Source: Pseudomonas saponiphila
GTDB taxonomy: Bacteria; Pseudomonadota; Gammaproteobacteria; Pseudomonadales; Pseudomonadaceae
Assembly: GCF_900105185.1 (NCBI RefSeq)
Contig: NZ_FNTJ01000002.1
Location: 2,170,001-2,234,000 of the forward strand
DNA: 64,000 bases
Reading direction: 5' to 3'
Positions 35,610 through 44,008 of the stretch are shown here, piece by piece. The notes below the pieces were generated by a model, which had not been told where the DNA came from, ran no database searches, and saw only the letters and a list, made by a program, of their open reading frames with translations. Made by a program: the position numbers and the translations under genes. Position 1 is the first letter of the stretch. Each line of letters begins with the position of its first letter.

Positions 35610-35960
35610 ATGGTAGATTTTTCCCAAGCTGACTCGCTCGCGTTTTGTGTACATGCAGGCGAATGCCTGACGGTCACTGAAAACCCTGGATGCCATACGA
35701 GGCGTGGCCTGCCGCCCCTTTCGCAGGGCTTTGGCGATTTCATTATTTGTCGCGCTACTGACACCGGGGGCGCCGATCTAAAACGACCAGAAGAAAGCCG
35801 CACGGCGGCGGCTTCAAAAAGGACGGCAACAGCATACTGGTTGTGCAGGGCCTACGCGGTGCGAGCCTGCCTCAGCCTCATCAGCTCGACCGGTGTTTCT
35901 ACCAACACCTCTCCCTGGACGGTACTTGGCATCACCGCCAAGGTGGGGGCCTGTATGTGA
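35610..35960 (+). CDS. Possible 116-residue satellite protein, antisense-overlapping
   Basis: The frame begins MVDFSQADSLAFCVHAGE and ends AKVGACM, with unusual Cys, Thr and Arg content. Its last 109 bp overlap the 3' end of the Psu-like gene on the other strand. Satellite genomes often carry small derepression or regulatory proteins in such positions (P4 epsilon/Ash), but I cannot show homology. It may equally be a chance frame. Confidence 0.3.
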   Translation: MVDFSQADSLAFCVHAGECLTVTENPGCHTRRGLPPLSQGFGDFIICRATDTGGADLKRPEESRTAAASKRTATAYWLCRAYAVRACLSLISSTGVSTNTSPWTVLGITAKVGACM

Positions 35961-36574
35961 TCTTCGGCACCGCCAAACAGCTTTTGGACTTCCTGGCCGA
36001 ATGTCCGCCAGGTGAGTTCCTGGATTTTGGCCTGCCTTTCGCGTTGGCCATTGCAGCCCGACAACAACCCGTCGTGTTCAGCAATGCTCTTGAGGAACAG
36101 CGCACGTGACAATGCAAACAGTTCCAGAAGGCTTTCCCGGGTGCCCTCCCGTGCTAAAGCATTTGCCAGCATGGCCTGTTGATACGCCTTGTTGATCGTG
36201 CCAGGGACGCCCACCAGTTTCATGCGGGCTTCGGCCAGTTGAACGACTAACGTCCCCTGGATGCCGCTTCGCACTTCGGCGGTAAGGCGCAATGCCTGGG
36301 CGTCTTTTTTGAGTTGGGCGCTACGCTCGATCTCCTCATTGATCTTGTCCTGGTCGAGCGTGGCGGACAGTGCCTTTGCCTTCCAGGAGGCGTTCGTACG
36401 TTCGGCCTGGCTCTCAAGGTTAAAGGCCTGCTGATTAAGTCGCTGCTCTTCCTGCACTAGTTCTCTGAACTGCTCCTGCAGAGCAACATAAGCTGCGCGA
36501 TCTTGCTCAAATTGCGCCAGTTTTTCTTTGAGTTCGGTACTCAAGTTATCGTGATCAATGGTGTTGAGTTGCAT
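35852..36574 (-). CDS. Coiled-coil satellite protein, possible Psu-like capsid/antitermination factor
   Basis: This 240-residue protein is mainly helical, with a long coiled coil from residue 10 to about 105 (LSTELKEKLAQFEQDRAAYVAL, RLNQQAFNLESQAE) and a second helical segment, then a Pro/Val-rich tail. Size, N-terminal heptads and position immediately downstream of the gpO-like gene in the same direction recall Psu, the P4 protein that decorates the small capsid and inhibits Rho. I see only distant resemblance, so the name is a positional inference. The gene starts at ATG 36574 after AAGGGGAACACC. Confidence 0.55.
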   Translation of the reverse strand: MQLNTIDHDNLSTELKEKLAQFEQDRAAYVALQEQFRELVQEEQRLNQQAFNLESQAERTNASWKAKALSATLDQDKINEEIERSAQLKKDAQALRLTAEVRSGIQGTLVVQLAEARMKLVGVPGTINKAYQQAMLANALAREGTRESLLELFALSRALFLKSIAEHDGLLSGCNGQRERQAKIQELTWRTFGQEVQKLFGGAEDHIQAPTLAVMPSTVQGEVLVETPVELMRLRQARTA

Positions 36575-36682
36575 GGTGTTCCCCTTAAGGATTCATTTTC
36601 AGATGTTCGTTTAATGGTTCAATCGACTGGTTGGATTTCTCTGTTGAAAACCGGTAGAGCTTGAAGTGACGGCGGACCCCCA

Positions 36683-37270
36683 CTAACGCAGTAGTCGAGC
36701 GCGGCCATGCTTCTGACTCAGCGTTCGCCGTTCTTTGATGGCGTTGACTTTCTGACTCAGCTCAAGCTTCACGCGCTCAAGGCTGGCGGTTAGCACCTTG
36801 CTGCTAATCGTTGATCGAAGTGCTACGGACGCGGTGCGATATGAGGTCTTGTGGGTTCGTTTGGAAAAGTACAGTTCTTGTATGCCAAGGCTGGCGGGCT
36901 CATCAGTCACAGCCAGGCCAGTCATGTAGGCGCGTCCCGAGTTCGCGAAGTTCGGCGTGATTTCCACACTGGAAAACAGCTTTTCCCCATCGCTGTTTAA
37001 CTTGAGCAATCGGGCGTTGGGTTTCATCTGTACTTCTAAGGCCACCTGGCCCTTTCCAAATGCGGGATCGTCGTCAATCAGTCGCGCCGCGAACACGGTC
37101 CCGTGGGCGCCATTGCAGCGCTGATGTTCAACCCAAATTACAGCGGTGTAAGTCGATGGTTTGTAGGTTTCTGCGCAGTCGCGCAGTTCCTGCGGTGTGA
37201 TCTCTCGGCCATCGGCAGTCGAGCCGCTGGTGGCTACACGCTTCCAAGAAGAAACAAGTGATCGGGGCAT
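36683..37270 (-). CDS. P2 gpO-like capsid protease/scaffold, short form
   Basis: This 195-residue protein matches the N-terminal protease domain of P2 gpO (Phage_GPO family). The key motif SSVEITPNFANSGRAYM followed by GLAVTDEPASLG is nearly as in gpO. The putative catalytic triad is present at Asp 20, His 49 and Ser 101. P2 gpO is about 284 residues; here the central and C-terminal scaffold region is cut to about 50 residues with one helix (KVLTASLERVKLELSQKV). ATG 37270 follows AGGAAGC. P2 gpO cleaves itself, the capsid and the portal and scaffolds the shell, so a satellite copy could alter helper capsid assembly. The role in capsid size change is inferred. Confidence 0.85.
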   Translation of the reverse strand: MPRSLVSSWKRVATSGSTADGREITPQELRDCAETYKPSTYTAVIWVEHQRCNGAHGTVFAARLIDDDPAFGKGQVALEVQMKPNARLLKLNSDGEKLFSSVEITPNFANSGRAYMTGLAVTDEPASLGIQELYFSKRTHKTSYRTASVALRSTISSKVLTASLERVKLELSQKVNAIKERRTLSQKHGRARLLR

Positions 37271-37339
37271 TAATTGCTTCCTGTGGGGGTGGTTTTGGTT
37301 GAGTGGGCTTCCTGCTTTTTGTGATGAGGAAACCCAAAA

Positions 37340-37379
37340 AACACAATATGTAGTGTTAAGAATCTTATTGTGACACAAT
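37340..37379. promoter_or_regulatory. Palindromic operator-like sites between gpO-like and ogr genes
   Basis: The perfect 13-bp palindrome ATTGTGACACAAT (37367-37379) and an AACAC..GTGTT inverted repeat (about 37340-37357) lie in an AT-rich gap between the two divergent genes. They suit binding of a dimeric regulator. The canonical Ogr/Delta site TGT-N12-ACA was not found exactly. Confidence 0.5.
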
Positions 37380-37413
37380 ATATTGATGTTGGCGCGTATG
37401 TGAGGGGGCGCGA

Positions 37414-37674
37414 GTGAGGGTTTATTGCAAAGAGTGCGGAGAGAAAGCGCGGATTTCCTCGCGTGATGATGTGTCCCCAACATTCGCTCGGCTCTACTGC
37501 CAGTGTTTGAACGCCAAGGGCTGCGGCCACCGCTTTGTAATGACCCTGGCGTTCTCCCATGCGTTGGTTCCGGCAGCAGAGCCCATTGACCGGATGCTGT
37601 TCGACCGACTCCACGCGCTCCCTCGTAAGCAGCAGCGTGAAATGTTTGAGCAGTTGGGTATTTCGTCAGCGTGA
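37414..37674 (+). CDS. Ogr/Delta-family zinc-finger late-gene activator
   Basis: This 86-residue protein starts with GTG 37414 and has the Ogr/Delta pattern RVYCKECGEKARISSRDD, then YCQCLNAKGCGHRFVMTLAFSHAL. The cysteines form the single zinc-binding site, and the CGHRFV motif is diagnostic. P2 Ogr and P4 Delta activate phage late promoters with host RNA polymerase, so a satellite copy can turn on helper structural genes. It is divergent from the gpO-like gene and ends at a strong terminator. Confidence 0.9.
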   Translation: MRVYCKECGEKARISSRDDVSPTFARLYCQCLNAKGCGHRFVMTLAFSHALVPAAEPIDRMLFDRLHALPRKQQREMFEQLGISSA

Positions 37675-37700
37675 CCAGCCGCTAGTAGCACTAAAAAACA

Positions 37701-37733
37701 AAGCCCCGCCGGGAGACCGAGCGGGGCTTTTTC
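37701..37733 (+). terminator. Terminator of the ogr-like gene
   Basis: The stem AAGCCCCG / CGGGGCTT (with GC closing pairs) is followed by TTTTTC, 27 bp after the stop codon. Confidence 0.9.
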
Positions 37734-37920
37734 ATTCAGGTTTCAGGCTGCCGTGCTGAAGAGCTTAAAGCTGCTCGCCAAGGGGGGGACTTCGGACGGC
37801 AGGTGTGTCAGGTCAATATTTGGATTAGCCTGACTTTTTGAATAAGGCAGTTCTGCGACCTGTCAACAGAAAAATGCCCCATCCCCCCTATTGAACGTCT
37901 GACTTCGAAAACCCGAGGGA

Positions 37921-38286
37921 TTTAAGGAATCAAGGGCTAACCCTTATAAACTGGGGCTTTCAGAGCCTTGTGACAATCCCTGTCTTTTTTTCAGGGAATG
38001 ACGCTGTGACTGTGGCCCTTACATAACAGAGTTGTATTCCCTTATCCCTACTCTCGTATCTATTAAGGGATTGATGGAGGCCTTTTAGTTCCTGGGCCGT
38101 TCCCTTATTCCCTTGATCCCTTTGGAGAACGATACCTTGCCGGACATTGTAAGTACGTACCGCTTGACGACTGTCTGCGCATTTGAACTCGCTGTTTGAG
38201 GTTCAAGGGCGCAGGTTGCGGCGAACGTGGCAGTCAGCGGCGGTCGGAAGTAAGGGATGAGCGTTAGGGAATGTCTTGTCATGACA
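37921..38286. other. Iteron-like repeats, candidate satellite replication origin
   Basis: The words CCCTTA and TAAGGG recur in both orientations: 37932-37946 (AAGGGCTAACCCTTA), 38016, 38037-38050 (TTCCCTTATCCCTA), 38063-38070, 38100-38123 (TTCCCTTATTCCCTTGATCC), 38251-38257 and 38264-38269. A perfect palindrome TGTCATGACA lies at 38277-38286. No gene is supported between 37734 and 38313. Iterons beside a primase/helicase operon suggest the origin used by those proteins, as in P4 ori/crr. This is inferred from pattern only. Confidence 0.5.
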
Positions 38287-38313
38287 TGCGGCCTTAGAAG
38301 ATAAGGGGGGGGC

Positions 38314-40101
38314 TCACTGGCTGGCCCCGTCCTGTTCCAGTTTCTTAGGGTCGATCACGTAGAAACGAGCATCGCCACCGCCTGGTGTGTTGTAGCGTTT
38401 CATCGTTCGTTTCTGGTTGGCCTCCACGTCCACCTTGGCCAGCGCTTCGACCCCTTGGAGTGCACGAACAATGCGATTTCTACCAAAGCCCATCGCGGCC
38501 TCTTCCAGGGCGGGGGCGTTGAACAGGTAGAGTCGTTTTCCAAGCTCGATTTCGTAGTAACCCGCCCGGTTGTGGACGGTCGCGTTTGGATGATTGTCGT
38601 GCACACTGGAAAAACGGCTGTCCCCATGGCGAGCGATAAAGTGGGCGATGCCACGCAGGATCTGGCGGTCTTCTGCGTTGCCGTCACCTGCGCTTGCAAG
38701 CCACTCGTTGAACAGAAGACAGCAGGCTTTTGTGGCTGTGCCTTCCGGCCAGTTGATCAGCTTGCGACGGATAGCCAGTTCACCAGCCAGCGCCATAATT
38801 GCGAAACGATCAGCAACCCGGCCAGCCTGCGAGCTGTCGGTGCCAAATGCTTCCCGCTCTTTCCGGAATGCGCTGTGCAGATCCTCGGGCTGTTGAATTA
38901 GCGACTCCACGAATGCTGGCCCGAGGTGGCCATGGTGCTGGGACAGAGCGTCGTTAAGTACCCGGTGAAATTCCTGTCCGGTCAGTCCATGCACATCATC
39001 GAAGGCGCGATGGGTACGCGTTCCAGCATTGACGTCCACCATGCGCAACTCGGCGCCTGCGTGTGCACTACTACCACCGATCGCGGCGTGGTCTGATAGA
39101 GAGCGTTCGCCGCTTGAGAGAGCGAGCACACGCCAGGTCAGCTTGGCGCGGCCTTCACGTTCGCGGGTCATTGTGCCTTTGCCCGTGCCGTTGGCGATTG
39201 CATATGCCATTTCCTGGACACGCTTGGGGTCGGCACGCTTAATTTCGTCCAGGATGAGCACCGTGTCGTTGCGCGAGGCGGCCTCGATCTCGACACCGCC
39301 CTTTGACACGTCCCATGACGCCGCGAAGGCTCCAGGATTGCCCCACACGGACGCGGCTAAGAGCTGGGCAAGCGATTTACCACTCGAAGAATCGCCCACC
39401 AGGTGCACACCGCCCCCATTCACCCCAACCTTGGCGAGCAAAGGGCCTGCCAAGGCGCAGCAGACTGACAAGATCAACACGGGGTTGCCCAGGCATCGCG
39501 TGGCAATCTGGGTCTGCCAGCCGCTGATAGCTCCCTTGCTGGTGAAGATGTTGGCTGCCCGGCCTGAGTCCTGGAAACGCACGTTGTCCCCACCAATAAC
39601 GCGAGAGGGCAGCACAAACGCCCCTGACTCATGCCAGCCGGGTTTGGTGGTGGTAGCAATCACCAAGTCGGGGGAGTGGTGGCTTGCCAAGTACGGAACG
39701 ATTTGGCGGCGTTGGTGGTGTTCAATGACCAAGCCACGATTCATCAGGACTTTCATCACCTCGTCGCCTTTACCTGCGAGCGCCTCCATAGGCATGACCC
39801 ACTCAATACGCCGTCCCCGGTGACTGAAGGAAAGAAGGCGTCCAATGCTGCCGTCTTCTGAGTTAACCGTTTCAGCTTCAACGATTAGAGGTGCGCAGAT
39901 CCAGTGATCCACCGGAATAGCCTTTTCCTCTGGTCCACCCTGTTTTAGACCGTGATACCAAGTACCTGCCTTGTACGTTTTGCCTTCGACAGTGCAGGTG
40001 TGTTCATAGACAGCAAAGCGCGGTCGCTCCAGCTTTTCGGGTAGCGGCGTCTTCGCTTCGCCAACGAGGCTCAAGACATGATTTTTTTCGTGGGTGCTCA
40101 T
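38314..40101 (-). CDS. DUF927 replicative helicase-like ATPase
   Basis: This 595-residue protein of the DUF927 family is the second half of a P4-alpha-like replication protein. The ATPase core has Walker A GDSSSGKS (residues 236-243), Walker B VLILDEIKRADP (about 281-292) and a sensor stretch LTWRVLALSSGERSL. The start is ATG 40101, which overlaps the primase stop as ATGA, implying translational coupling; a longer in-frame start at 40188 lies inside the primase gene. It probably acts as a hexameric helicase at the adjacent iteron region. Third gene of the alpA-primase-helicase operon. Confidence 0.85.
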   Translation of the reverse strand: MSTHEKNHVLSLVGEAKTPLPEKLERPRFAVYEHTCTVEGKTYKAGTWYHGLKQGGPEEKAIPVDHWICAPLIVEAETVNSEDGSIGRLLSFSHRGRRIEWVMPMEALAGKGDEVMKVLMNRGLVIEHHQRRQIVPYLASHHSPDLVIATTTKPGWHESGAFVLPSRVIGGDNVRFQDSGRAANIFTSKGAISGWQTQIATRCLGNPVLILSVCCALAGPLLAKVGVNGGGVHLVGDSSSGKSLAQLLAASVWGNPGAFAASWDVSKGGVEIEAASRNDTVLILDEIKRADPKRVQEMAYAIANGTGKGTMTREREGRAKLTWRVLALSSGERSLSDHAAIGGSSAHAGAELRMVDVNAGTRTHRAFDDVHGLTGQEFHRVLNDALSQHHGHLGPAFVESLIQQPEDLHSAFRKEREAFGTDSSQAGRVADRFAIMALAGELAIRRKLINWPEGTATKACCLLFNEWLASAGDGNAEDRQILRGIAHFIARHGDSRFSSVHDNHPNATVHNRAGYYEIELGKRLYLFNAPALEEAAMGFGRNRIVRALQGVEALAKVDVEANQKRTMKRYNTPGGGDARFYVIDPKKLEQDGASQ

Positions 40102-41111
40102 AGCGTGCGGCTCTCTCTGTACTGTCCGGTCATCCAGAGGTACAGGTCGTTGAAGTCTGATAGCTCGGTCGGGGCGTCTTGAGGCCAATCGGGAAAGACC
40201 ACAAGGGCGTCAGTCGCGCGGGCGGCTTGGTTGGCAGCAGTTCTTCCTGGATTGCCAACCGTTTGGCGGTCATCGTCGCCGGCGATCACCAGCTCCAGGG
40301 TTTCGCCATATCGCTCACGCATGGCTTTTGCTACCGCCTTGAGGTTGCCTGCGTTCATGGCGCAGACCACAGGGCTATCGGTGTTGCGGTGCAGGGTTGC
40401 GCCTGTCGCCCAGCCTTCGCAGATATACAGTCGACAGCCTTCGGAAATTTTGCCCAGGGGGGAGTAGCAGCCTTGCACTCGACCTCCAGGCAGGAAGCGT
40501 TTGCCGCCATCGGGTGTGATGGTTTGCAGATTGACCAAGCGGCCATCGTGGCAGAGCGGCACCAACAGACGGCCATGGCTCAACTGACGTAGTTGAAGGG
40601 GCGCTACATCCTTTGCCAGCAGGTAGGTATGTAAGCGTTCGGCTGGCTTCGCCATTTTCCAAAGCTGTGCGGCTTGGCGAGCAGTGGCCAGGTGCTTTTC
40701 TTCCAGGTGCTGCTGTGCACGCAGAGTGGATGCAATGCGCTCCTGTTCGGTCTGCAAGCGACGCTCCTGGAGCTGCTGAACATCGCCGGGCGCGAGGTTG
40801 AACAGGCCCAGGCGTAGACGCTCGTCAATTTCCTTTGCCGCCTCCAGTTGCTTGCAATTGCGCAGGTAGGCCAGCAGCGACACGAGGTCGCCACCGTGAG
40901 CAGAGCTATCGGCAAAGTCATTCCATTTACCGGAGTCGAGAGACACGCCGAAGGAACCGGCTTGCCGGTCCCCGCGGGCAATGTTGGCTGCTACCCATTC
41001 GCGGCCTTTGCGCGTGCCATTCGGTAACCACTCAGGCAATAGTGTTTCGGCGGCAGTCAGGGCGTGCCGTGCAGTTTGTCGAATCAGTTGGAGAGGGCTT
41101 AGCTTACTCAT
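40098..41111 (-). CDS. Toprim-domain primase
   Basis: This 337-residue protein has an N-terminal region that in P4-type primases binds DNA (GKWNDFADSSAHGGDLVSLLAYL). A Toprim domain holds the catalytic Glu 232 (LYICEGWATGA) and the acidic motif Asp 279-281 (VIAGDDD), completed by DFNDLYL near the end. It would lay RNA primers for satellite replication. It overlaps alpA at its start by 8 bp and the DUF927 gene at its stop by 4 bp. In phage P4, primase and helicase are one polypeptide; here the two functions are split into coupled genes. Confidence 0.87.
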   Translation of the reverse strand: MSKLSPLQLIRQTARHALTAAETLLPEWLPNGTRKGREWVAANIARGDRQAGSFGVSLDSGKWNDFADSSAHGGDLVSLLAYLRNCKQLEAAKEIDERLRLGLFNLAPGDVQQLQERRLQTEQERIASTLRAQQHLEEKHLATARQAAQLWKMAKPAERLHTYLLAKDVAPLQLRQLSHGRLLVPLCHDGRLVNLQTITPDGGKRFLPGGRVQGCYSPLGKISEGCRLYICEGWATGATLHRNTDSPVVCAMNAGNLKAVAKAMRERYGETLELVIAGDDDRQTVGNPGRTAANQAARATDALVVFPDWPQDAPTELSDFNDLYLWMTGQYRESRTL

Positions 41112-41316
41112 GAGTGCTGTCCTTGTGATTCGATTCTTGTCGTGTCAGATAAGCCTCTACTGCATTGACGTCCCAACGCACTGCTCGGCCAAAACGGATA
41201 GGCAGGGGGAAACCAGACGTGATTGACCAGCGCCACCACGTAGTACGACTGATTTGGTAGCGAGCGCACAATTGCCGAGCTGTTGCCCATGTGGATGTTG
41301 GAGGGGGCATGGTCAT
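41104..41316 (-). CDS. AlpA-family helix-turn-helix regulator/excisionase
   Basis: This 70-residue protein has the MerR-like AlpA fold: WATARQLCARYQISRTTWWRW (key residues TARQL and SRTTWW), then GFPLPIRFGRAVRWDVNAVEAYL. AlpA/Vis proteins control integrase genes and help excision in P4-like elements. Here the integrase normally found nearby is missing, because the IS starts 104 bp upstream. Two in-frame starts (41316 and 41310) are possible. It is the first gene of the replication operon. Confidence 0.87.
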   Translation of the reverse strand: MTMPPPTSTWATARQLCARYQISRTTWWRWSITSGFPLPIRFGRAVRWDVNAVEAYLTRQESNHKDSTHE

Positions 41317-41513
41317 TACGCGTCTCCCAAAGAGTGGGTAGCCGGTACAAAGGCGTGATTGTTGTCAAGCGCGTAGGTGGTGTTCGGTACAAGCCCGTTC
41401 TCACCGATGTAGCCAATAACTGCGGATTTCGGTGAACGTGACCGAGCGTTTCGCTAATACGTGACCGGTGCTTCCACCCCGGTTGCGCGGGTTCTGGATT
41501 GTAATCGCATCGG

Positions 41514-42263
41514 TCACGATGCGGCTTGTTCCTCGGCTTTTTTTCGGCGCAGCGACTCGCCTTTCATCGTCAGTCGGTAGGCGTTGTGCACCAGGCGGTC
41601 GAGGATGGCATCGGCCAGGGTCGGGTCGTTGATCCAGCCGTGCCAGTGCTCGATGGGCAGTTGGCTCGTCAGGATGGTGGAGCGGCTGCCAGCGCGGTCG
41701 TCGATCACCTCCAGCAGGTCATGCCGGGCTCCTTCCTCCAGCGGGGCTAGCGCCCAGTCGTCCAGCACCAGGACGTCGACCTTTGCCAGCTGTTGCAGGG
41801 TACGGCCGAAGCTGCCGTCGCCATGAGCGATGCGCAGTTGTTCCAGCAGGCGCGGGGTGCGCAGGTACAGGGTGCTATAGCCCTGGCGGCAGGCCTGGTT
41901 GCCCAGGGCGCAGGCCAGCCAGGTTTTGCCGGCACCGGTCGGGCCGGTCAGCAGCAGGTTGTGCTGCTGGCGGATCCAGTCGCCACTGGCCAGGGTGGCG
42001 ATCAGACGCTCGTCCAGGGCGCGTCCGGTGCGGCGGTCGAGATCTTCCAGGCAGGCGTTGGCGTACTTGAGCTTGGCCTTCTTGCGCAGCCGTACCAGGC
42101 GCTGGTTGTCACGCCAGGCCAGTTCGCGGTCGAGCAGTAGGCCGAGGCGTTCATCGAAGCTCAGGCTGTGGCTGGCCGGCAGCGTCCATTGCTCTTCCAG
42201 GGCGCGGGCCATGCCGTCCAGGCGTAGCTGGTGCAGTTGATTCAGGGTGTGTTGCGGCATCAT
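41514..42263 (-). CDS. istB: IS21-family helper ATPase IstB (copy B)
   Basis: Same 249-residue AAA+ helper ATPase as copy A, with Walker A GPTGAGKT and Walker B VLVLDDW. The start ATG at 42263 has the same AGGAG box. No frameshift or stop is present, so the copy looks functional. Confidence 0.95.
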   Translation of the reverse strand: MMPQHTLNQLHQLRLDGMARALEEQWTLPASHSLSFDERLGLLLDRELAWRDNQRLVRLRKKAKLKYANACLEDLDRRTGRALDERLIATLASGDWIRQQHNLLLTGPTGAGKTWLACALGNQACRQGYSTLYLRTPRLLEQLRIAHGDGSFGRTLQQLAKVDVLVLDDWALAPLEEGARHDLLEVIDDRAGSRSTILTSQLPIEHWHGWINDPTLADAILDRLVHNAYRLTMKGESLRRKKAEEQAAS

Positions 42264-43836
42264 CGAACAGCTCCTGTTGCGGGGGTTGGTAGTAGTCGGC
42301 GCCACGGACGTTCTCGTGGTCGCCGGGTAAGGTCGTTTCGGCGGCACGCTGGGGCAGCGGCTGTTGATCCAGGCCTTGCTGGAGCAGGTTGCGCACGCTG
42401 CGCCCGGTGAAGGCGCGCAGGTGTACGGCACGTTCGGCAGCGGCTTCCAGGCGTGCATTGCCATAGCGCCGGGCCAGCGAGAGCAGGCCGAGGCAGGCGC
42501 GGTAGCCCATCTCCGGGTGCGGCTTGTGGGTCAGTTGGTGATCGATCAGTTGGCGCGTGTAGGGGCCGATCCGCGCGCCCCAGTCGAGCAGGCGTTGTGG
42601 CGTCCATTCGCGATGCGCCTGGTGCGCCGCGGGCATGTGCTCGCGCTGGGTACTGTAAGCGCCGCGTCGCCCCAGCAGCAGGTGGCTGGCCACCCGCCGG
42701 TTGCCATGCAGCACTTCCAGGGTGTGTGCCGTCAGTCGCACGTCCACGTTCTGCCGGGCCAGGGCGGAGGGCACGCTGTAGAAGCTGCCATTGACCTCGA
42801 TGTGGTAGTCGATGCTGACCTTGCAGCGCTTGAAGGTGGCGACCTCGTAGGGATGCACCGGCAGCGCTCGCAAGGCCGGGCGATCCAGGCGCTCGAACCA
42901 GTCGCGCCGGCAGCCATCGAGCCGCTTGAACGGGCGCCGATTCAGATCCTCCAGCAGCTCGGCGATGGCCTGGTTAAGCGCATGCAGGCTGAAGAACTGC
43001 CGATGGCGCAGCCGCGCCATGATCCAGCGCTCGACCACCTGCACCGCCACCTCGGCCTTGGCCTTGTCCTGAGGCTTGCGTGGCCGTGCCGGCAGGATCA
43101 CCGTCTGGTAATGACGCGCGCACTCCAGCGTGGCCCGGTTCAGGCCCGGCTCGTAGCGATCCGGCTGGGCGACCAGGGCGCGCGGATTGTCCGGCACAAC
43201 CATTTCCGGCACGCCGCCAAAGTAGGTCAGAGCCTGGCCCAGCGAGGTCAGCCAGTCCACCTGGGTTTCGCCTGGCGTCGCGCAGGCATAGGTGTAATTC
43301 GAGGCGCCCAGGGCGGCGACGAAGATGTGCGCCCGGCGCACTTCGCCGGTGGCCGGGTCGACCACCGGCAGCGTCGGCCCGGCATAGTCGATGAATAGCT
43401 TCTCGCCCGCACGGTGCAGCTGACGCATCGAACGTTTGAGCGTCTGGGCGTAGCGCCGGTAGTGCTCGACGAACTGGGTGTAGCGGTAGGTCGGCTGGCC
43501 CGCATGCGCGGCGAGATATTCCTCCCACAGCAGCTGCAAGGTCACGCCCTTGCGTCGCAACTCGCGGTGGATGCTCAGCACATCGGGCAGCACTCGCTCA
43601 CCGCGCGGCTTGTTCGTCGACGTCGGTGCAAACAAGGCGGCCGCCAGCGCGGCCTCGTCCATGGCCACCAGCGCCGGCCAGTCCAGCCCGGCCACCCGCG
43701 CCGCCGCGATGTACTTGCTAACCACGCCCTTGGACAGCTGCAAGGCACGGGCAATCTTCTCGTGGGACAAGCCGGCCTCAAACTTGAGGCGCAGACATTC
43801 TTTGATGTTTCGCATGGCTACTCGCGGCGCCGCCAT
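42151..43836 (-). CDS. istA: IS21-family transposase IstA (copy B)
   Basis: Identical in translation to copy A (561 residues), with the DDE motif residues in FIDYAGP, VVPDNPR and DKAKAEVAV. It overlaps istB by 113 bp. Both IS copies therefore encode complete transposition proteins, and continuing activity is likely. Confidence 0.95.
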   Translation of the reverse strand: MAAPRVAMRNIKECLRLKFEAGLSHEKIARALQLSKGVVSKYIAAARVAGLDWPALVAMDEAALAAALFAPTSTNKPRGERVLPDVLSIHRELRRKGVTLQLLWEEYLAAHAGQPTYRYTQFVEHYRRYAQTLKRSMRQLHRAGEKLFIDYAGPTLPVVDPATGEVRRAHIFVAALGASNYTYACATPGETQVDWLTSLGQALTYFGGVPEMVVPDNPRALVAQPDRYEPGLNRATLECARHYQTVILPARPRKPQDKAKAEVAVQVVERWIMARLRHRQFFSLHALNQAIAELLEDLNRRPFKRLDGCRRDWFERLDRPALRALPVHPYEVATFKRCKVSIDYHIEVNGSFYSVPSALARQNVDVRLTAHTLEVLHGNRRVASHLLLGRRGAYSTQREHMPAAHQAHREWTPQRLLDWGARIGPYTRQLIDHQLTHKPHPEMGYRACLGLLSLARRYGNARLEAAAERAVHLRAFTGRSVRNLLQQGLDQQPLPQRAAETTLPGDHENVRGADYYQPPQQELFDDAATHPESTAPATPGRHGPRPGRAMDAAGQPQPELR

Positions 43837-44008
43837 CTTCCTCTCCCGAAATCGGTCGAGGATGGCGGCGCATCAGGTCATGCGCAACGAAGGGGAAGGC
43901 TTTCGCTAAGTCGTGACCGGCGATTTCGGTAAGCCGTGACCACCTGTTTCGGAACAGGCGGAAAATCGGTCACGTTGCTACCGAAATGAGCGGTCACGCG
44001 TTAGCGAA

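Larger units (their letters stand above)
34090..41420. mobile_element. P2/P4-type phage satellite remnant (integrase missing)
   Basis: A compact set of phage-satellite functions is present. They are an AlpA-like excisionase/regulator, a Toprim primase and DUF927 helicase in overlapping frames, an iteron-like region, an Ogr/Delta late-gene activator, a short P2 gpO-like protease/scaffold and a coiled-coil protein placed like P4 Psu. No terminase, portal, tail or lysis genes occur, which argues for a satellite that exploits a P2-like helper rather than a degraded prophage. The integrase expected upstream of alpA is absent because IS copy B begins 104 bp before that gene. Left border about 34.1 kb by composition; the right border is the IS. 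Boundaries are approximate. Confidence 0.75.

Noticed and set aside
37108..37483. Longer N-terminus for the gpO-like protein, starting at 37483
   Set aside because: The extra 71 residues overlap the divergent ogr-like gene and the palindromic control region. ATG 37270 has its own ribosome site and aligns with the gpO start.
34090..41420. Interpretation as a conjugative element or ordinary degraded prophage
   Set aside because: No relaxase, type IV secretion, terminase, portal or tail genes are visible, and the gene set matches replication plus helper-hijack functions of satellites.
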